Source: Prevotella sp.
Lineage (GTDB): Bacteria; Bacteroidota; Bacteroidia; Bacteroidales; Bacteroidaceae
Reading direction: 5' to 3'
NCBI GenBank assembly: GCA_017417465.1
Contig: JAFPZD010000014.1
Coordinates: forward strand, 1-64,000
DNA length: 64,000 nt
Shown here in pieces: positions 14,255-23,153 of the stretch; the stretch's first letter is position 1; every line of letters starts with the position of its first letter. The translations under genes were made by a program, and so were the position numbers. The notes beneath the pieces are model-generated. The model worked only from the letters and a program-made list of their open reading frames with translations, made no database searches and was not told where the DNA came from.

Positions 14255-16762
14255 ATGAAAAAACTCTTCTTGTCGCTGGCCATGCTCTTCGCTTTGGGCA
14301 CCACAATGGATGCCCAGTCGACAATGACTGACCAGCAATTGGTGACCTTCCTCCTGCAGGAAAAGGAGAAAGGTAGTTCGCAGTCGGAAATTATCACAAA
14401 GCTGATGCAGCGGGGTGTGGACATCCAGCAGATTCAGCGGGTGAAACGTAAGTATGAGCGCCAGATTCAGCAGGCTGGCATGGGCGCTGTGGCCGACCAG
14501 GCCATGAGCAGCGCTGAGAACCGCATGCGTACGAACAACGGACAGACCCGAAAGCCCGTAGACGCCTCGGCGGCGACTCAGCGCGTAGGGAGCATTACGA
14601 CTGGAAAGACCTATACGCCCGACGACCCTGAGTTCATGCAGATGCAGGCCGAGCTTGGCGGGCTGCTGCCTGTCGACTCGATAGCCATGCTGAACGAGAT
14701 TCTGGAGCAGCAGCGCAACAACCAGAACCGAATCTTCGGTCACGACCTGTTCAGCAACGAGGCGCTGAGCTTTGAGCCGAACATGAACATCGCCACACCG
14801 CGCGACTACGTGCTGGGGCCTGGCGACCAGGTGCTCATCGATATCTACGGAGCATCACAGGAGAGCTTTTCGGCCACTGTCTCACCCGACGGCTATATCA
14901 CCATCGAGGGCTTCGGTCCTGTGCAGGTCAGCGGCCTGACGGTGTCGCAGGCCAATGCCCGCGTCCGCTCGCAGGTGGGGGCACGCTATAGCAGCAGTCA
15001 GATACGCCTGAGCGTAGGCCAGACACGCACCATCACGGTGAACATCGCCGGTGAGGTGCGCACGCCGGGCACCTACACGCTGTCGGCCTTTGCCACCGTG
15101 TTCAACGCCCTCTATATGGCTGGCGGCATCAACGACCTGGGTACGCTGCGTAACATCAAGGTCTACCGTAACAACCGTCTCATCTCAACCGTCGACGTCT
15201 ACGACTACATCCTCAATGGGCAGGCGACGGGTAACGTGCGCCTGACAGACAACGACATGATTATTGTCGAGGCCTACGACTGCCTGGTGAGCATCTCTGG
15301 CCGCGTGAAGCGCCCCATGTATTACGAGATGAAGCAGAACGAGAGCCTGAAGTCGCTCATCAAGTATGCCGGCGGCTTCACGGGCAACGCCTACCGCGGA
15401 GCGGTGCGCGTGATGCGTAAGAGCGGGGCTCTGCACTCAGTGCATACAGTGAACGAGTTCGACATGGGAACCTTCCACATGGCCGACGGCGACAGCGTGA
15501 ACGTCGACTCCATCCTCAGCCGCTACTCGAACATGGCCGAGATCAAGGGCGCCGTGTTCCGCCCTGGTCTCTATGAGATAGGAAACGGCGCCACCAGCGT
15601 GCGCTCGCTGATCGAGCGTGGCGGACTGACCGAGGATGCCTTTACAACGCATGCCGTGATGCACCGCATGAAGGCCGACCGCACACTTGAGGTGCTGGCC
15701 GTCGATGTGGCAGGTATCATGGAAGGCCGTGTTGCCGACGTGCCCCTGCAGAACGAGGACGTGCTCTACATCCCCTCGCGCAAGGAGCGCTTGGAGAGCC
15801 AGACGCTGACCATCCACGGTGAGGTGCAGTATCCGGGCATCTACAAATATGCCGAGAACGAGACCATCGAGGACTTTATCCTCCAAGCAGGTGGACTGAC
15901 CGATGCCGGCTCGATGGCAAAGGTCGACGTGGCACGCCGCATCATCGACCCCAACGCCACCACTTCGCAGGAGACCATCGCACAGACCTACTCGTTTGCC
16001 GTGAAGGACGGCTTCGTCATCGACGGTGAGCAGGCGTTCACCCTGCAGCCCTACGACGAGGTCTACGTGCGCAAGAGCCCCGGCTACTCGGAGCAGCAGA
16101 ACGTGAAAGTAGAGGGCGAAGTGCTCTTCGAGGGCACCTACACCCTGTCGAAGAAGAGTGAGCGACTGAGCGAGATCATCACGAAGGCTGGTGGCCTGAC
16201 GAAGACAGCCTTTGCCAAGGGCGCCCGCCTCGTGCGCCAGCGCACCCCTGAGGAGCTGGCCCGCCAGACAGCTCTGATGGAGGCTGCCAAGCGTAGTTCG
16301 GGCAAGGACTCCATTGATGTCACCAAGATCGACATGGGTGCCGTCTATCCCGTCGGTATCGACCTTGAGGAAGCCATGAGACATCCCGGTGGCGATGCTG
16401 ACGTGGTGCTGCGCGAGGGCGACCGCATCATCATTCCTGAATATTCGGGTACGGTGAAGATCAACGGCGAGGTGATGTATCCCAACACCGTAGGCTTCCT
16501 GGCTGGTAAGGACTACAAGTACTACATCAACCAGGCCGGTGGCTTCGGCGACAACGCCAAGAAGCGCCAGACATACATTATTTATATGAATGGTACGGTG
16601 GCAAAGGCCGACCGCAAGCACAAGCCTGCCCCTGGCTGCGAAATCGTGGTGCCCACCAAGCAGGCACGCAACAAGCTGAGCACTGCCGAGCTGCTGGCCA
16701 TCGGTACGTCGACGGCATCCATCGCCACGATGATTGCCACCATCGTCAATGTGCTGAAGTAA
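14255..16762 (+). CDS. SLBB-domain polysaccharide export protein (Wza-like)
   Basis: This 835-residue exported protein likely forms or feeds the outer-membrane channel for capsule polysaccharide. A signal peptide (MKKLFLSLAMLFALGTTMDA) is followed by a coiled region. A Poly_export domain around 185-275 has DYVLGPGDQVLIDIYG and VSPDGYITIEGFGPV. Several SLBB repeats follow, recognisable from GEVRTPGTYTL, GRVKRPMYYEM, GAVFRPGLYEI, GEVQYPGIYKY, GEVLFEGTYTL and GEVMYPNTVGF. A short hydrophobic segment closes the chain (AIGTSTASIATMIATIVNVL). It is much longer than Wza of E. coli but normal for Bacteroidales. It opens cluster A, with Wzz next. Confidence 0.93.
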   Translation: MKKLFLSLAMLFALGTTMDAQSTMTDQQLVTFLLQEKEKGSSQSEIITKLMQRGVDIQQIQRVKRKYERQIQQAGMGAVADQAMSSAENRMRTNNGQTRKPVDASAATQRVGSITTGKTYTPDDPEFMQMQAELGGLLPVDSIAMLNEILEQQRNNQNRIFGHDLFSNEALSFEPNMNIATPRDYVLGPGDQVLIDIYGASQESFSATVSPDGYITIEGFGPVQVSGLTVSQANARVRSQVGARYSSSQIRLSVGQTRTITVNIAGEVRTPGTYTLSAFATVFNALYMAGGINDLGTLRNIKVYRNNRLISTVDVYDYILNGQATGNVRLTDNDMIIVEAYDCLVSISGRVKRPMYYEMKQNESLKSLIKYAGGFTGNAYRGAVRVMRKSGALHSVHTVNEFDMGTFHMADGDSVNVDSILSRYSNMAEIKGAVFRPGLYEIGNGATSVRSLIERGGLTEDAFTTHAVMHRMKADRTLEVLAVDVAGIMEGRVADVPLQNEDVLYIPSRKERLESQTLTIHGEVQYPGIYKYAENETIEDFILQAGGLTDAGSMAKVDVARRIIDPNATTSQETIAQTYSFAVKDGFVIDGEQAFTLQPYDEVYVRKSPGYSEQQNVKVEGEVLFEGTYTLSKKSERLSEIITKAGGLTKTAFAKGARLVRQRTPEELARQTALMEAAKRSSGKDSIDVTKIDMGAVYPVGIDLEEAMRHPGGDADVVLREGDRIIIPEYSGTVKINGEVMYPNTVGFLAGKDYKYYINQAGGFGDNAKKRQTYIIYMNGTVAKADRKHKPAPGCEIVVPTKQARNKLSTAELLAIGTSTASIATMIATIVNVLK

Positions 16763-16957
16763 TTCATAATGCACAATTCATAATGCACAATTCATAATGC
16801 ACAATTCATAATGCACAATTCACAATTCATAATGCATAATTCATAATGCATAATTCATAATGCACAATTCATAATGCACAATTCACAATTCATAATGCAT
16901 AATTCATAATGCACAATTCATAATGCATAATTCATAATGCACAATTCTTAATGCATA
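16763..16957. repeat. 14-base tandem repeat between export gene and wzz
   Basis: About fourteen copies of AATTCATAATGCAC or AATTCATAATGCAT fill the whole gap between the stop codon of the SLBB gene and the ATG of the Wzz gene, with two slipped copies (CACAATTCACAATTCAT). There is no promoter consensus inside. The ribosome must start the next gene directly after the array, so copy number may affect expression. Confidence 0.92.
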
Positions 16958-18004
16958 ATGCAGAATACTAAAGGAAACGATGTCATTGACTTCAAGGAGA
17001 TAGTCAAGAAGTTGTGGAAGAACCGGATGGTCTTCTACAAGATATTGCCCGTCGTGTTTGTCCTGTCGTGCATCTACATCCTGAGCATCCCAAGACAATA
17101 TACATCGGAGGTGAAGCTGGCACCTGAGGTTGAGAACAGTCTCAGCCAGGGTGGCTTGGGCAGCCTGGCGGCGTCGTTCGGCTTCGACATTGGCTCGATG
17201 GCCACCAGCGACGCCATCTTCCCTGAGCTTTACCCCGAGCTGCTGGGCACCAACGACTTTGTCACGCAGCTGTTCCCCATCACGGTGGAGACCGAGGACA
17301 ACAGCCTCAAGACCGACTATTACACCTATCTTACCAAGCACCAGAAATATGCATGGTGGAGCCCCATCTTCAGGGCTGTGAAGTCAATCTTCCCCAAGAG
17401 CGAGGACAAGCGCAGCGGAACGGGTGCGGGTGGCGACTCAAAGCTGAATCCCCTGTACCTGACAAAGAAGCAGAACGACATTGCCGAGCTGATAAAGTCG
17501 CGCATCAAGTGCAACATCGACCGTAAGACCAGCCTCATCACCATCAATGTCAAAGATCAGGACCCGCGCATCAGTGCTACGCTGGCCGACTCCATCCGTC
17601 TGAAGATTCAGGAGTTCATCATCGACTACCGCACCAGGAAAGCTCGTGTCGACGTTGAGTACTACACCAATCTGACGGCCCAGTCGAAGGCGGAATATGA
17701 GATGGCGCGCTCGGCCTATACCCGCTTTGCCGACTCGAACCGTAACGTCATTCTGGAGAGCATCTTGTCGAAGCAAAAGGACCTTGAGAACGACATGCAG
17801 GTGAAGTACAACAACTATACGACGTACAACGGGCAGCTGCAGATGGCCATCGCCAAACTGCAGGAGCGCACACCTTCGTTCACACTGCTTCAGGGAGCCT
17901 CTGTCCCCATCAAGGCTTCGAGCCCCAAACGCATGCGCTTCGTGCTTGTGATGCTGATTCTGAGCGGGCTGATTGTCAGCAGTTACATTTTGGCAAGGAA
18001 ATAA
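16958..18004 (+). CDS. Wzz-type chain-length determinant (copy A)
   Basis: The 348-residue inner-membrane protein sets polysaccharide chain length with the Wzy polymerase. The order is cytoplasmic N-terminus (DFKEIVKKLWKNR), first membrane span (ILPVVFVLSCIYILSI, about 30-45), a Wzz domain (QYTSEVKLAPEVE), a long periplasmic helical region with ERTPSFTLLQGASVP before the membrane, and a second span (FVLVMLILSGLIVSSYIL). No cytoplasmic kinase domain is fused. A paralogue with many identical positions lies at 37409. Confidence 0.92.
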   Translation: MQNTKGNDVIDFKEIVKKLWKNRMVFYKILPVVFVLSCIYILSIPRQYTSEVKLAPEVENSLSQGGLGSLAASFGFDIGSMATSDAIFPELYPELLGTNDFVTQLFPITVETEDNSLKTDYYTYLTKHQKYAWWSPIFRAVKSIFPKSEDKRSGTGAGGDSKLNPLYLTKKQNDIAELIKSRIKCNIDRKTSLITINVKDQDPRISATLADSIRLKIQEFIIDYRTRKARVDVEYYTNLTAQSKAEYEMARSAYTRFADSNRNVILESILSKQKDLENDMQVKYNNYTTYNGQLQMAIAKLQERTPSFTLLQGASVPIKASSPKRMRFVLVMLILSGLIVSSYILARK

Positions 18005-18005
18005 C

Positions 18006-18022
18006 TCCGGAAAGTTTCCGGA
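18006..18022. repeat. Short palindrome between wzz and polymerase gene
   Basis: TCCGGAAA, one base, TTTCCGGA forms an 8-bp stem immediately after the Wzz stop. No T-run follows, so it is more likely an RNA-stability or coupling hairpin than a terminator. Confidence 0.5.
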
Positions 18023-18036
18023 AGGCAGCTTTCATC

Positions 18037-19239
18037 ATGCAGTTAACGTCGAGGCAGCTTTCACATATCTATTTTCTCTTCGCACTGGTGCTACTGGCAT
18101 TTGCGACGTGCATCAACATGCGGTTGCAAGAGGAATTAGAGGTGGGTGCAGTCATTGGACGCTACATCACGCCCCTCGCGTTTGCCGTATGGGGAGCGTC
18201 AGCCTTGAGGTTGCTCATCTTCAGTGACTACAAGGCTTACAAGCCGTCGCTGCCCATCGCCGCCTATGCTATTTTCTTCGTGTGGGCCATCATCTCGACG
18301 ATGCTCAACGGTAGTTATCCCTCGACGGTCTATCTGCTGTTAGACATCATTTTTGTTGCGCTCCCTCTGGTGTTGCTTATAGTGAGCTATGACAGCATGC
18401 GTAACTATGGCCCTTCGCGGTGGGACGTGCTGGCATTCTGCCTGATGATGCTGATGATGCTGGTGCAGTATGCGCTGATTTTCAGGGAGCAGAACATCTT
18501 TCTCGCCCACAGCCACCTGCTCGTGTCGTACTACATGCTCTACATTTTGCCATTGGTGTTCCTAAGCAAGTCGAAGACGGTGCGCATCGTCTTTACGCTC
18601 CTTGCCACCCTCGCCGTCGTCTCGTCGGTGAAGCGCGCAGGGCTCCTCGCATTGGTGCTGGCCTTGCTGACTTACATCTTCTGCTGGATGTACGTGTCGA
18701 AGCGACTGAAGGTGACGACCGTCGTCTTTGGCCTCATCGGTTTGGTGGCATTCGGCTTCGTGGTCTATCTGGCTGGCTCGTCTGACGAGAACAACAATGT
18801 CTTCGAGCGTTTCGAGAACCTTGGTGACGATAATGGCAGCAACCGCGTGCTGGTATGGCAGACTACGGCAGCCATGATAGAGAAAGCCAGCATCGATGGC
18901 TACATCACAGGTCACGGGTTCAACACCGTACAAAGCGACTCGCCCATCGGACTGTCGGCACACAACGACTTCCTTGAGGTGACCTACGACTACGGTCTAA
19001 TCGGCATCGTGCTGTATGTCTTTGCCATCATTGCCACGTTGTCCTACCTGCTGAAGCTGTTGTGGGCGAAGTCCGAATATGCACCGCCGTTAGCCATGCT
19101 GATGGTGCTCTATTTGTCGCTCTCGATGATGTCGCATGTCATCATCTACTTCTTCGCCAATATTGTGATGTTAACCATCGGCTACATTGCCGGAAACCAT
19201 GAAAGAGAACTATGCAGCGAACCGACCGAATCATATTGA
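18037..19239 (+). CDS. O-antigen ligase/polymerase family membrane protein (Wzy-like, A)
   Basis: The 400-residue protein has ten or more hydrophobic spans and the Wzy_C-type region GHGFNTVQSDSPIGLSAHND, split here as GHGFNTVQ and SAHNDFLE, which contains the conserved histidine/asparagine loop of O-antigen polymerases and ligases. It should link repeat units into a chain on the periplasmic side. It lies between Wzz and the Wzx-like flippase; its end overlaps the flippase start by 28 bases. Ligase versus polymerase cannot be separated by sequence, but the operon favours polymerase. Confidence 0.85.
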   Translation: MQLTSRQLSHIYFLFALVLLAFATCINMRLQEELEVGAVIGRYITPLAFAVWGASALRLLIFSDYKAYKPSLPIAAYAIFFVWAIISTMLNGSYPSTVYLLLDIIFVALPLVLLIVSYDSMRNYGPSRWDVLAFCLMMLMMLVQYALIFREQNIFLAHSHLLVSYYMLYILPLVFLSKSKTVRIVFTLLATLAVVSSVKRAGLLALVLALLTYIFCWMYVSKRLKVTTVVFGLIGLVAFGFVVYLAGSSDENNNVFERFENLGDDNGSNRVLVWQTTAAMIEKASIDGYITGHGFNTVQSDSPIGLSAHNDFLEVTYDYGLIGIVLYVFAIIATLSYLLKLLWAKSEYAPPLAMLMVLYLSLSMMSHVIIYFFANIVMLTIGYIAGNHERELCSEPTESY

Positions 19240-20744
19240 ACACCGTGGTGCTCTATGCGAAGATTGTCATCTGCATGGCTATCTCGCTATACACCGTACC
19301 CATCGTCCTGCGGGCCTTGGGCGAGAGCGACTACGGTCTCTATAACCTTATCGGCGGTATCATTGCCATGCTGGCTTTCATGAATGCCGCCATGACCGTC
19401 TCCACACAGCGCTACCTCTCGGTGACCATCGGCGAGCGCGACAAGACAAAGCTGCTGCAGGTCTACAACCTCAGCATCCTGCTCCACATCCTCATCGGCC
19501 TGGCCGTGGTGGCCATTATCGAGGCATTGATGCCGCTGCTCTTTAGCCACGTGCTGAACATCCTGCCCGAACAGCAGCAGGTCGCACACCTGCTGTTCCA
19601 CACGCTGGTTGCCACGATGTTTCTACACATCGTCACTGTGCCGTTCGATGCCGTCATCAACGCCTACGAGAACCTCATCTTTTTCTCCATCACCGGCGTG
19701 GTGGAGGCCATCCTCAAGCTCATCTTGGTGCTGTCGCTCACGCTCTTCCTGCACGACCGTCTTGCCATCTATGCCCTCAGCATGACAGGTATCGCAGCAC
19801 TCATCCTGCTGCTCAAGTATGTCTATTGTCACTTCAAATACAAGGACCTGCACTTGAGCCTATCGGCCTGCCGCAACCGTCCGCTCTTCACCGAGATGAC
19901 GCAGTTCACAGGCTGGAACACGCTGTCGTCGTTTGCACTCATTGCCCGCAACCAGGGCCTCGCTATCGTGTTCAACCACTTCCTGGGGACGGTCATCAAT
20001 GCTGCCTATGGCATCGCCATGCAAGTCAGTGGCGTGCTGGGCTACTTCACCGAGACCATCAAGAAGAGCATCAACCCCCAGCTGATGGAGAGCCAGGGCC
20101 TGCGCGAGCACGAACGCCTGGTGCAGCTGACGTTTGCCCTGACCAAATACTCGCTGCTCATGCTCTGCCTCGTGTCGGTTCCTTTGTTTGTCGAGATGCC
20201 GGCCATCATTGGCCTGTGGATAGGCCATGCTCCCCAATATACGGTCGAATTTACGCGACTTATTATCATTATTGCCATTATCACGCAGTCATCGGCAGGT
20301 CTCATGTCGGCCGTCCAGTCGACGGGCCGCATCAAGTGGTACACCATCGTCATCTGCCTCACGCTGCTCAGCACGTTGGTCATCGCCTATGCAGGACTGC
20401 ATCGCGGCACGTCACCCGTCACGGCACTCATCTTTGCCTGTGCCATCGAGGTGGTGGCCTTCTTCATCCGTCTCTGGTTCGCCCACCACTTGAACAATAT
20501 TCCTGCCTGGAGCTATGTTCGGAAGGTGGTGCTGCCCATAGCGCTGCTGACGCTGCTGACAGGCCTCGTGCTGTTCGGGTTTAAGCGTCTGATGGAGGCG
20601 TCGCTCTTGCGGCTGTTGCTCGTCGGCGTTGTTGACCTGTTGGTGTTCCTGCCTGTCACGTATTATTGTCTGCTCGACGGCAATGAGCGTGCGTTCACCC
20701 GTCAGTTGGTTCAGAAACTCGTCCGTCCACTCAAAAAACACTAA
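19212..20744 (+). CDS. Polysaccharide flippase (Wzx-like, MOP superfamily, A)
   Basis: The 510-residue protein has about fourteen membrane spans. Its N-terminal half is typical of Bacteroidales lipopolysaccharide flippases: YTVPIVLRALGESDYGLYN, GGIIAMLAFMNAAM, STQRYLSV. It should move lipid-linked repeat units across the inner membrane. The start is translationally coupled to the polymerase gene (28-base overlap). The pyruvyl-transferase gene follows within 5 bases. Confidence 0.9.
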   Translation: MQRTDRIILNTVVLYAKIVICMAISLYTVPIVLRALGESDYGLYNLIGGIIAMLAFMNAAMTVSTQRYLSVTIGERDKTKLLQVYNLSILLHILIGLAVVAIIEALMPLLFSHVLNILPEQQQVAHLLFHTLVATMFLHIVTVPFDAVINAYENLIFFSITGVVEAILKLILVLSLTLFLHDRLAIYALSMTGIAALILLLKYVYCHFKYKDLHLSLSACRNRPLFTEMTQFTGWNTLSSFALIARNQGLAIVFNHFLGTVINAAYGIAMQVSGVLGYFTETIKKSINPQLMESQGLREHERLVQLTFALTKYSLLMLCLVSVPLFVEMPAIIGLWIGHAPQYTVEFTRLIIIIAIITQSSAGLMSAVQSTGRIKWYTIVICLTLLSTLVIAYAGLHRGTSPVTALIFACAIEVVAFFIRLWFAHHLNNIPAWSYVRKVVLPIALLTLLTGLVLFGFKRLMEASLLRLLLVGVVDLLVFLPVTYYCLLDGNERAFTRQLVQKLVRPLKKH

Positions 20745-20748
20745 GCCT

Positions 20749-21960
20749 ATGCGGATAGGAATCATTACATATTATCGGGTGGCCAACTTCGGCGCTAATC
20801 TGCAGGCCGTCTCCACCTACCGGTATCTGGAGCGTGCCGGCCACACGCCCATCTTCATCCACTACATGTCGCGGCAGCTATATGCCGCTACCGATGGCTG
20901 CTACGACTCTAACCCACAAATCAAGGCGCACCTCGACTTCGTCGACAGCACCATCCTGCGGCAGACGGAGACCTGCTTCACGGCCGACGACATCAACCGT
21001 GCCATCGAGAAGCACGGCATCGAGGCCATCATCATCGGCTCCGACGCTGTGCTGCAGCATCACCCATTGCGGTCGAGGATTCATCTCTACGGTCGGAGAT
21101 TCATTCGCATCCGTATCGACAAGGTCAACGACGAGCGCCTGTTTCCTAACCTCTTTTGGGGCTTTGGCATCAATCCCGACATTCGGAAAGCCTTCATGTC
21201 GGTATCGTCGCAGAACTCACAGTACAAGTATTTCTCGGCGAAGCTACGGCAGCGTATGGCAGAGGCCCTGAAGGCCTTTAGCTATATCTCTGTTCGCGAC
21301 ACGTGGACGCAGAAGATGGTACACGCCATCACGGGCAGTGACGTGCCCCTGACCCCTGACCCGGTCTTCGCCTTCAATCAGAATGCAGGTGAGTTGATAC
21401 CCAGTAAAGAAGAGATATTGCGGAAATTCCAGCTACCAGAAAACTACGTTCTGGTAAGCTTTCTCAACGCTCTGGTACCTGACGAGACCATCTACGCACT
21501 CAAGGAGCGATTTGCCGGCATGGCTTCCTGCGTGGCACTGCCATCGCCCCTGGGCATTCGCTTCCGTCACAACTACGACTATGAGATTCCTCTGCCGTTG
21601 AGTCCCATCGACTGGTACACGCTCATCAAGTATTCCTGTGGCTACATCGGCAACAACATGCACCCCGTCGTCATCGCCCTGCACAACGGTGTGCCATGCT
21701 ACAGCATCGACAACTATACAAACTTCGACTTCTGGCGACATCCGATTAACGACGGTGCCAGCAAGATTTTGGATATACTGAGACGCTTCAACCTGCCAGA
21801 CAACCACATCGCGCCTTACAAGGACAATACGGTGGGTTTGGAAACACGCATTTTCGACCGCATCACGACTTTCCCGAAGGAAGACGTCCTGCGTCAGAGT
21901 GAACAGATGTATAAGAGCTACCAACAGATGATGCACGACATCTTAAAAACCTTTCTCTAA
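20749..21960 (+). CDS. Polysaccharide pyruvyl transferase family protein
   Basis: The 403-residue product starts at ATG 20749 (MRIGIITYYRVANFGANLQA); the upstream extension overlaps the flippase and is discarded. The NFGANLQA opening, GSDAVLQ, VRDTWTQKMV with LTPDPVF, and GYIGNNMHPVVIAL match the CsaB/PssM-like pyruvyl transferase family, which adds a ketal pyruvate from phosphoenolpyruvate to a sugar. The modification would add negative charge to the polymer. The specific acceptor is unknown. Confidence 0.88.
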   Translation: MRIGIITYYRVANFGANLQAVSTYRYLERAGHTPIFIHYMSRQLYAATDGCYDSNPQIKAHLDFVDSTILRQTETCFTADDINRAIEKHGIEAIIIGSDAVLQHHPLRSRIHLYGRRFIRIRIDKVNDERLFPNLFWGFGINPDIRKAFMSVSSQNSQYKYFSAKLRQRMAEALKAFSYISVRDTWTQKMVHAITGSDVPLTPDPVFAFNQNAGELIPSKEEILRKFQLPENYVLVSFLNALVPDETIYALKERFAGMASCVALPSPLGIRFRHNYDYEIPLPLSPIDWYTLIKYSCGYIGNNMHPVVIALHNGVPCYSIDNYTNFDFWRHPINDGASKILDILRRFNLPDNHIAPYKDNTVGLETRIFDRITTFPKEDVLRQSEQMYKSYQQMMHDILKTFL

Positions 21961-22021
21961 CGTCCCAACTCCCAACGTCCCAACTCATAACTCCTAATTC
22001 CTAACTCCTCCCTCCTAACTC
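21961..22021. repeat. Heptamer-type repeat between capsule genes
   Basis: CCCAACGTCCCAACTC passes into AACTCCTAATTCCTAACTCC and CTCCCTCCTAACTC. These are iterated 7-base units (TAACTCC, TCCCAAC) filling the gap up to the next ATG. The same sequence family returns at 23068. Confidence 0.85.
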
Positions 22022-23128
22022 ATGAAGATATTCATGGTCCACGAGGACCTCAGAAAAGCTGGAAACCCCTATATCATCACCCTTATCAACGGTTTGCAGA
22101 AAGCACATCCCGACTGTGAGATTGCATCGGGACGCGATGCTTTCTGGAGCGACGATATCTTTACGTTCGATGTCGTTCATTTCCATTGGGCACAGGCTTT
22201 CATGTATGGCGACCCGCACACTGATGCCGAATTGCTCCACCACATCGAGAAGCTGAAGGCAGCAGGTGTCAAGGTCGTCACTACTTGCCACGACTTGGAA
22301 CCTCACTACAATCAGTGCGCCTCAGGGGCTGAGGCGATGAAGATCGTCTATTCACAGTGCGATGCCTTCTTCCACCTTGGCGACTACAGCAAGCAGCTCT
22401 TCGAGCAGCGCTATCCTGCCGCCACACACTTCCTGTTGCCGCACCACCTCTATGACACCGAATACCGTTCGTTCCCCTCTCGTGAAGCGTCGCTGGAACA
22501 TTTGGGACTGCCTGCTGACCGTACCTACATCCTCTGCTTCGGCACCTTCCGTAGCGATGAGGAGCGTCAGTTGGTCATCAACCTCTATCGCCAGCTGAAC
22601 AATCCGAAGGTGTCAATTCTGGCACCGGGATTCATCGACGTGAATCTGAAGCGACCGAACGCCATCCTACAGCTCTGCAAGAAGATATATTATAGGTACG
22701 CGTACAATATTTATAGCAAGCGTAAGAGCTGGGGAGCCGTTGCCGAAGAAGATGTGCCCTACTACTACGGGGCGGCCGATGTCTGCTTTATCCAGCGTGT
22801 GAAAATCCTGAACTCCGGCAACGCCCTGATGCCCATGCTCTTCGGAAAGGTTGTCGTAGGCCCCGACTGCGGAAACGTCGGTCCACTGCTCAAGGAGTGG
22901 GGTTATCCCGTCTTCCCCGTCGACGACCTAAACCACCTGGGCGACATTGTCCGCAAAGCTATCGACATGGGAGAGGCTGGCTTTGGCACCCTTCACCGCC
23001 AAGAGCAAATCAATCGATATGCTACCGCTGTGATCACCAATAAATTGTATGCCTACTATACGGCCCTCCTAACTCCTAACTCCTCCCTCCTCCCTCCTAA
23101 CTCCTCCCTCCTAACTCCTCCCTCCTAA
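22022..23128 (+). CDS. Glycosyltransferase (GT4-like), C-terminus encoded by repeat
   Basis: The protein (368 residues) has a GT-B layout: N-terminal MKIFMVHEDLRKAGNPYI, FDVVHFHWAQAF and TTCHDLEPH, then a nucleotide-sugar half with ILCFGTFRSDEERQLVINLY and NSGNALMPMLFGKVVVGPDCGN. It probably transfers one sugar of the repeat unit in the cytoplasm. The last 20 or so residues (LLTPNSSLLPPNSSLLTPPS) are translated from the CTAACTCCT repeat array, so the natural end was probably near YAYYTA. Donor and linkage are unknown. Confidence 0.82.
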   Translation: MKIFMVHEDLRKAGNPYIITLINGLQKAHPDCEIASGRDAFWSDDIFTFDVVHFHWAQAFMYGDPHTDAELLHHIEKLKAAGVKVVTTCHDLEPHYNQCASGAEAMKIVYSQCDAFFHLGDYSKQLFEQRYPAATHFLLPHHLYDTEYRSFPSREASLEHLGLPADRTYILCFGTFRSDEERQLVINLYRQLNNPKVSILAPGFIDVNLKRPNAILQLCKKIYYRYAYNIYSKRKSWGAVAEEDVPYYYGAADVCFIQRVKILNSGNALMPMLFGKVVVGPDCGNVGPLLKEWGYPVFPVDDLNHLGDIVRKAIDMGEAGFGTLHRQEQINRYATAVITNKLYAYYTALLTPNSSLLPPNSSLLTPPS

Positions 23129-23153
23129 CTTCTAACTTCTCCCTCCTAACTCC
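23068..23153. repeat. CTAACTCC-type repeat array running through a gene end
   Basis: Iterated CCTAACTCC, CCTCCCT and TAACTTC units occupy the last codons of the upstream glycosyltransferase, its stop at 23126-23128, and the spacer up to the TTG start at 23154. It is the same family as 21961-22021. Confidence 0.88.

Noticed and set aside
15437..16774. 445-codon minus-strand frame opposite the SLBB gene
   Set aside because: Antisense shadow; SLBB repeats and signal peptide are on the plus strand.
23068..23128. Functional Pro/Ser-rich C-terminal tail of the glycosyltransferase
   Set aside because: The residues follow exactly from the CTAACTCC repeat, which continues past the stop, so selection on the tail is unlikely.
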